This document shows, piece by piece, positions 6,481-9,680 of a stretch of DNA of 9,680 nt (its first letter is position 1; each line of letters begins with the position of its first letter). The DNA lies in the NCBI GenBank assembly GCA_002310995.1, contig DBYV01000057.1:27891-37570 (forward strand), in the 5' to 3' direction. The DNA comes from a bacterium UBP6_UBA1177 (GTDB lineage: Bacteria; UBP6; UBA1177). A program made the position numbers and the translations under genes. A model generated the notes under the pieces. It worked only from the letters and a program-made list of their open reading frames with translations. It did no database searches and was not told the DNA's origin.

Positions 6481-7170
6481 CTAATTGTTTTTGTTAGATA
6501 TTTGTATTATGGCGTCGTATATGAACCACGCTACATCGGCTGTAAAAAGAGGATTTTCTATGCATGCTCTGTCTTCGGGTGAAGAGATGTACGCGACTTC
6601 AAGCAGAAGGCCTGGAACAGTTGTATCGTCGAACAAGCCGAAGTTGTATTTCTGCGAAAACATATTCAGCGGGAGACGCCATGTCGTGTGGAGATTTGCT
6701 TTAAAGTAGAGATCTCGGAAAATCGAGCCAAAATAGAACGAACGGTTCACCTTGTCGTAGAAAAGAGCGGTGGAAGCAGGGTCTTTGCTCACGAAATCAG
6801 GGGGATAATAAATTTCGAAACCTCTGTTTGTTGATAGAACTTTCTGGCTGTTGAAGTGAAGTGAAATGAAAAGATCAGGCTGATGCTGCTCGATGAATTC
6901 AACCCGTTCCTTTATCGGCATCGAAGAGTCATCCATTCTGGTAAAGACAATTTCGATTCCTTCAGCAGGATGCTTTCTGAAAAAAGCTCTGATTTTGGCT
7001 GCAAGTGCAAGTGTTAGGTCTTTTTCTTCAATATTTCCGGAAACAGCTCCGATATTGGTTCCGCCGTGTCCAGGGTCAATTACAACTTTGAATTTTTTTT
7101 CGGCAGCAAGCGAGAAAAAGGTGAGAAGTATGAGGATAAAAAGAAATTTTTTTAATTTATCGGGAGACAT
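6481..7170 (-). CDS. N-acetylmuramoyl-L-alanine amidase (Amidase_3, AmiA/AmiC type)
   Basis: A zinc hydrolase that cuts the bond between N-acetylmuramic acid and the stem peptide in the cell wall, used to split daughter cells. The protein has 229 residues. Residues 1-22 form a signal peptide, with likely cleavage near S-L-A-A. The zinc ligands are H35 (D-P-G-H-G-G), E49 (E-E-K-D-L) and H105 (S-L-H-F-N); the catalytic Glu is E191 (L-L-L-E-V-A-Y-I-S). It is a bare catalytic domain without AMIN, SPOR or LysM parts. The stretch 120-185 is longer than in the simplest members and could hold a regulatory loop like those of divisome-controlled amidases. The ATG overlaps the parB stop by one base (TAATG), and no strong ribosome site is seen. 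Confidence 0.92.
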   Translation of the reverse strand: MSPDKLKKFLFILILLTFFSLAAEKKFKVVIDPGHGGTNIGAVSGNIEEKDLTLALAAKIRAFFRKHPAEGIEIVFTRMDDSSMPIKERVEFIEQHQPDLFISLHFNSQKVLSTNRGFEIYYPPDFVSKDPASTALFYDKVNRSFYFGSIFRDLYFKANLHTTWRLPLNMFSQKYNFGLFDDTTVPGLLLEVAYISSPEDRACIENPLFTADVAWFIYDAIIQISNKNN

Positions 7171-8006
7171 TATTTCTTTCGTTTGAGAGAATTGGAGAAT
7201 GTTTCAAAGTCTTCGAGCGAAACAAAGTTAAGAGTTACGGAAATGCCGCGTTTTTTCGGTTTGAGGACAACTTTTGCTTTTGTTCCAGAAGCTATTTCGG
7301 CTGCTTTTTTCTGCCACATTTCAGAGGTCTCGACTTTTTTTACCTTTTTGGGTGCCGGTTTTTGCGATGCGAGTTTTTCGACCTGACGTGCATTTAGTTT
7401 TTCGTTCAAAATTCTGTCCAACAGAAGTTCCTGCTCGTCGTGTTCAAGAACGGCAAGCGGACGAACCTGACCGGTAGAGAGCATTCCGCCACGTACGAGA
7501 TCCTTAACCTTTTCGCAGAGATTTAGAAGTCTCATGCAGTTGCTTACTTCACTGCGGCTTTTGCCGACTTTCTGGCTGAGCTCTTCCTGAGTGTATCCGA
7601 AACGGTTCATAAGTTCGTTGTATGCTTCGGCGATTTCTATCGGGTTCAGGTCTTCACGCTGTAAATTTTCAATGAGTGAAACCTGATAATCGTCCTCGCC
7701 TTTGAATATGATTACCGGAACCTGAGTGAGTCCTGCAATCTGAGCTGCGCGGAAACGTCTTTCGCCTGCCACGATGCGGTAAACTGTCGCGCCGCTTTTT
7801 GTTGTTTCCTTTTTTACGACTATTGGCTGGATTATGCCGTACTGCCTGATTGATTCGGCAAGTTCAGCAAGTTTTTCCTCGTCGAACCGTTTTCTAGGCT
7901 GTTCTTTGTTAGGTTTTATCGATGCAATCGCAAGCGTCATGTGGTCAGAATCCGTCTGCGGCAGCAGAGCGCCTAAACCTTTTCCCAGTGTTTTTTTCTG
8001 AAGCAT
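7170..8006 (-). CDS. parB: Chromosome partitioning protein ParB/Spo0J
   Basis: A CTP-binding clamp that loads at parS sites and, with ParA, segregates the replication origin. The protein has 278 residues. The start M-L-Q-K-K-T-L-G-K-G-L-G-A-L-L is the chromosomal ParB hallmark. The N-terminal domain has G-E-R-R-F-R-A (81-87) and E-N-L-Q-R (113-117), the CTP-binding motifs. A helix-turn-helix region, Y-T-Q-E-E-L-S-Q-K-V-G-K-S-R-S-E-V-S (138-155), should contact parS. A Lys-rich linker (about 217-226) leads to the C-terminal dimerisation part. Frames upstream extend to TTG 8027, but GGAGGA at 8011-8016 lies 4 bases before the ATG at 8004-8006, which fixes the start. It has its own promoter and heads the unit with amidase and prmC. 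No parA adjoins it. Confidence 0.95.
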   Translation of the reverse strand: MLQKKTLGKGLGALLPQTDSDHMTLAIASIKPNKEQPRKRFDEEKLAELAESIRQYGIIQPIVVKKETTKSGATVYRIVAGERRFRAAQIAGLTQVPVIIFKGEDDYQVSLIENLQREDLNPIEIAEAYNELMNRFGYTQEELSQKVGKSRSEVSNCMRLLNLCEKVKDLVRGGMLSTGQVRPLAVLEHDEQELLLDRILNEKLNARQVEKLASQKPAPKKVKKVETSEMWQKKAAEIASGTKAKVVLKPKKRGISVTLNFVSLEDFETFSNSLKRKK

Positions 8007-8010
8007 TGAT

Positions 8011-8016
8011 TCCTCC
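8011..8016 (-). promoter_or_regulatory. Ribosome binding site that fixes the parB start
   Basis: GGAGGA on the minus strand lies 4 bases before the ATG at 8004-8006. Earlier in-frame candidates (ATG 8016-8018, TTG 8025-8027) lie over or upstream of this site. Confidence 0.8.
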
Positions 8017-8035
8017 ATGAAATTCAAGCTGAACG

Positions 8036-8063
8036 ATTTTATTTAAGGAGTTCTTTCTGTCAA
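8036..8063 (-). promoter_or_regulatory. Sigma70-type promoter for parB, amidase and prmC
   Basis: On the minus strand TTGACA (8058-8063) is followed after 16 bases by TAAAAT (8036-8041). Transcription would start near 8029. It fills the short gap after the stop of the restriction-modification gene, so parB can be expressed independently of that gene. No terminator hairpin is seen between the two. Confidence 0.65.
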
Positions 8064-8075
8064 GAGAGTGTTTAG

Positions 8076-9680
8076 TTACTTCTTTTTAGCCAGCTTTTCG
8101 TACATTCTGAAAAGCTCGGCAACAATTTCCGCTTCACTCATTTTCAGACTAAAGCCGTAAGCTGTCATAACAGCCTTATCGTTCTCTTTGTGAGCTTTCC
8201 TCAAATCCGGCGGCATCGTGGTTTCATCGTAAAGGTCTGCAAGAGATGAATCGGGATATTTTGCGCGAGCATCGAGAATAGCCTGCGCGGTCTGCTCAAT
8301 TTTCGCTTTCTGCGTCTCTGTCGGATTGCACCACGGGAAATTGTTATAAACTATTGTGTTTGAATAGCTGTAATCGCTTTTTAGTCGACCGCAAACTGTT
8401 TTAGTCCATGTCATGTGAACCGATGATGTCAGTACGCCAAAATGATAAAGTGTGGCATCTGGAATCATAAAAAGTTTGTCCCCTGCAATAACATTTTTAT
8501 TCAAATATCCCATTGGAATGTATTTTCTGTTTTCTGATGATACTTTTACAACGGCTATAAAATGCTCTGAATTTATTGTTTCACGAAAAAGATGTGGAGT
8601 ATCAGCAAGTCTTTGCCGTCCTTTATCTGGACTTTTCTCTCGTTCTTCTTTACAAGCCTGGACACGTCTTTTTACAGCACTCATTTTATTCAATTCCATC
8701 GGTGTTGCATCTACTAACCAAAGACAATAACGTTCAACATTTTTTATAAATTCGTTTCCCATCATAAATTGCTTTATGTATTTTGCCGCCATTGGTTCTT
8801 TTTCTAAAAGAGCTTTTTTCTCTTCAGGAGTAAGAATAAGATGACCACCATCTGTAGGTCTGTTCCCAGACAACATGACTGGTACATCACAAATTGGAGT
8901 ATTCCGATTTTCAATCCAAAAATCCGTTGCATCAAGCAGATATCCGTTTATATTCTTTGCCTCGATTTTCTCCTGCTCATTCAAAAAAATGATTTTCGGC
9001 TTGCTGCTTTCTGTAGCACTGAATCCTATAATTACGCAGTGAACTGCTGCCATATTCTTTTTGTCTGAAGTCTCATTCGCCCATCTGAATGTCCGCCATG
9101 CAAAGTCAATTTTTATATTGTAGTCGCTGAAAAGCGGCTTCCAAAGTGCAGCAACCTGTTCCCCCTGCGTAATCGAATTTGTGGATACAAAAGCGGCTTT
9201 TGTGTCGGTTCCATGGATAATTCCAGCCGTTTTAAAATACCAGCCGGCAACATAGTCGATTTTTCCAATTCCCTTGTAAAAAACACCGTTTTTGTTGCAG
9301 CAGGTTGCAAAAATATCATTTTTCTGTTCTTTCGACTGATAAGAATATCCTACAAACGGCGGATTTCCCATGATGTAGTCGTAATGGTTTTCAGTCTTTT
9401 TTTGTTGCGGTTTTCCGACATTTATTTCGTCAGTGATAAGGTTTATCGCTTCATATTTTTCTTCGCGCTCATGCACTTCATAAATAAGATTGGTCTTTTT
9501 CGCCTTTATCGTGGGGATTTTCTCTTCTTCGCACAAATATCTCCAGTCCATTCTTAGAGCGTTTCCTTCAACGATCGTCGCACTTGTCGAAAGCGGCAGG
9601 AAATCGAGGTTTTCTTCAACAATTTCCTCGGTTTCTTTCATCATTTGTGATTCGGCGATCCAGAGTGCCGTTTTTGCGAC
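8076..9680 (-). CDS. MmeI-like (type IIL/IIG) restriction-modification enzyme, C-terminal part (5' end beyond window)
   Basis: The frame stays open to the right edge; V-A-K-T-A-L-W-I-A-E-S-Q precedes the Met at 9642-9644, so that Met is internal. About 534 residues are visible. They hold the end of the N6-adenine methyltransferase fold with G-N-A-L-R and catalytic N-P-P-F (9354-9365), then G-K-I-D-Y-V-A-G-W-Y-F and N-S-I-T-Q-G-E-Q. The target recognition region follows (about 8400-8900), ending in H-F-G-V-L-T-S and C-G-R-L-K-S-D-Y, and then the C-terminal P-W-x-x-P-T and A-Q-A-I-L-D-A-R helices. In this family one chain carries nuclease, methyltransferase and specificity. The nuclease and SAM motif I would lie outside the window, so nuclease activity is not shown. 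A stretch of about 45 residues before N-P-P-F seems extra. Confidence 0.9.
   Translation of the reverse strand, partial: VAKTALWIAESQMMKETEEIVEENLDFLPLSTSATIVEGNALRMDWRYLCEEEKIPTIKAKKTNLIYEVHEREEKYEAINLITDEINVGKPQQKKTENHYDYIMGNPPFVGYSYQSKEQKNDIFATCCNKNGVFYKGIGKIDYVAGWYFKTAGIIHGTDTKAAFVSTNSITQGEQVAALWKPLFSDYNIKIDFAWRTFRWANETSDKKNMAAVHCVIIGFSATESSKPKIIFLNEQEKIEAKNINGYLLDATDFWIENRNTPICDVPVMLSGNRPTDGGHLILTPEEKKALLEKEPMAAKYIKQFMMGNEFIKNVERYCLWLVDATPMELNKMSAVKRRVQACKEEREKSPDKGRQRLADTPHLFRETINSEHFIAVVKVSSENRKYIPMGYLNKNVIAGDKLFMIPDATLYHFGVLTSSVHMTWTKTVCGRLKSDYSYSNTIVYNNFPWCNPTETQKAKIEQTAQAILDARAKYPDSSLADLYDETTMPPDLRKAHKENDKAVMTAYGFSLKMSEAEIVAELFRMYEKLAKKK

Noticed and set aside
8007..8075. Terminator between the restriction-modification gene and parB
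   Set aside because: No stable stem with a U-tract could be found on the minus strand; the gap is accounted for by the parB promoter and ribosome site.
9213..9557. Plus-strand open frame of 114 residues opposite the restriction-modification gene
   Set aside because: It is antisense to conserved methyltransferase motifs including NPPF, with no ribosome site or promoter seen.
9642..9644. Met as the true start of the restriction-modification gene
   Set aside because: The frame stays open to the edge, the upstream residues A-K-T-A-L-W-I-A-E-S-Q match the family, and no ribosome site precedes this Met.

Overview
The window looks like chromosomal DNA of a Gram-negative bacterium using the standard code, with TAA, TAG and TGA all acting as stops. 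By eye it is moderately AT-rich. A lipoprotein signal, a secreted phosphoesterase, a periplasmic-type amidase, Asp/Ser/Thr-rich linkers and a C-terminal tail ending near Ser-Ser-Ser-Gly-Cys-Ser recall proteins of uncultured deltaproteobacterial or myxococcal lineages. That placement is an impression from style, not a computed result. The first genes of transcription units have a GGAGGA ribosome site 3-4 bases from ATG, and three good sigma70-type promoters (TTGAC-, spacer 16-17, TATAAA or TAAAAT) can be read by eye.

Layout: (A) 1-2741, minus strand: a promoter, a secreted metallophosphoesterase of 803 residues, then an acidic-repeat lipoprotein cut by the left edge. (B) 2767-5626, plus strand: a near-consensus promoter, tRNA-Gln(UUG), rplY (ribosomal protein L25), pth (peptidyl-tRNA hydrolase) and a radical SAM enzyme with a B12-binding-type N-terminus, apparently one transcript. 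(C) 5623-8063, minus strand: a promoter, parB, an N-acetylmuramoyl-L-alanine amidase and prmC (release-factor methyltransferase), tightly packed. Units B and C meet tail to tail with a 4-base overlap of their stop codons. (D) 8076-9680, minus strand: the C-terminal part of an MmeI-like restriction-modification enzyme, cut by the right edge.

Unit B is a translation and tRNA-recycling cluster led by a tRNA gene. Unit C joins chromosome segregation, cell-wall splitting and translation termination. No parA lies next to parB; the restriction-modification gene occupies that position.

The most interesting points are small-scale. The phosphoesterase has a sorting-type tail that stops before any hydrophobic helix. 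In three adjacent gene pairs the downstream gene lies in the same frame, separated by a single stop codon. Two of those downstream genes (pth, prmC) lack a ribosome site and encode factors that act on stalled or terminating ribosomes. The radical SAM enzyme has no obvious substrate. I saw no insertion sequence, CRISPR array or complete novel defence system.
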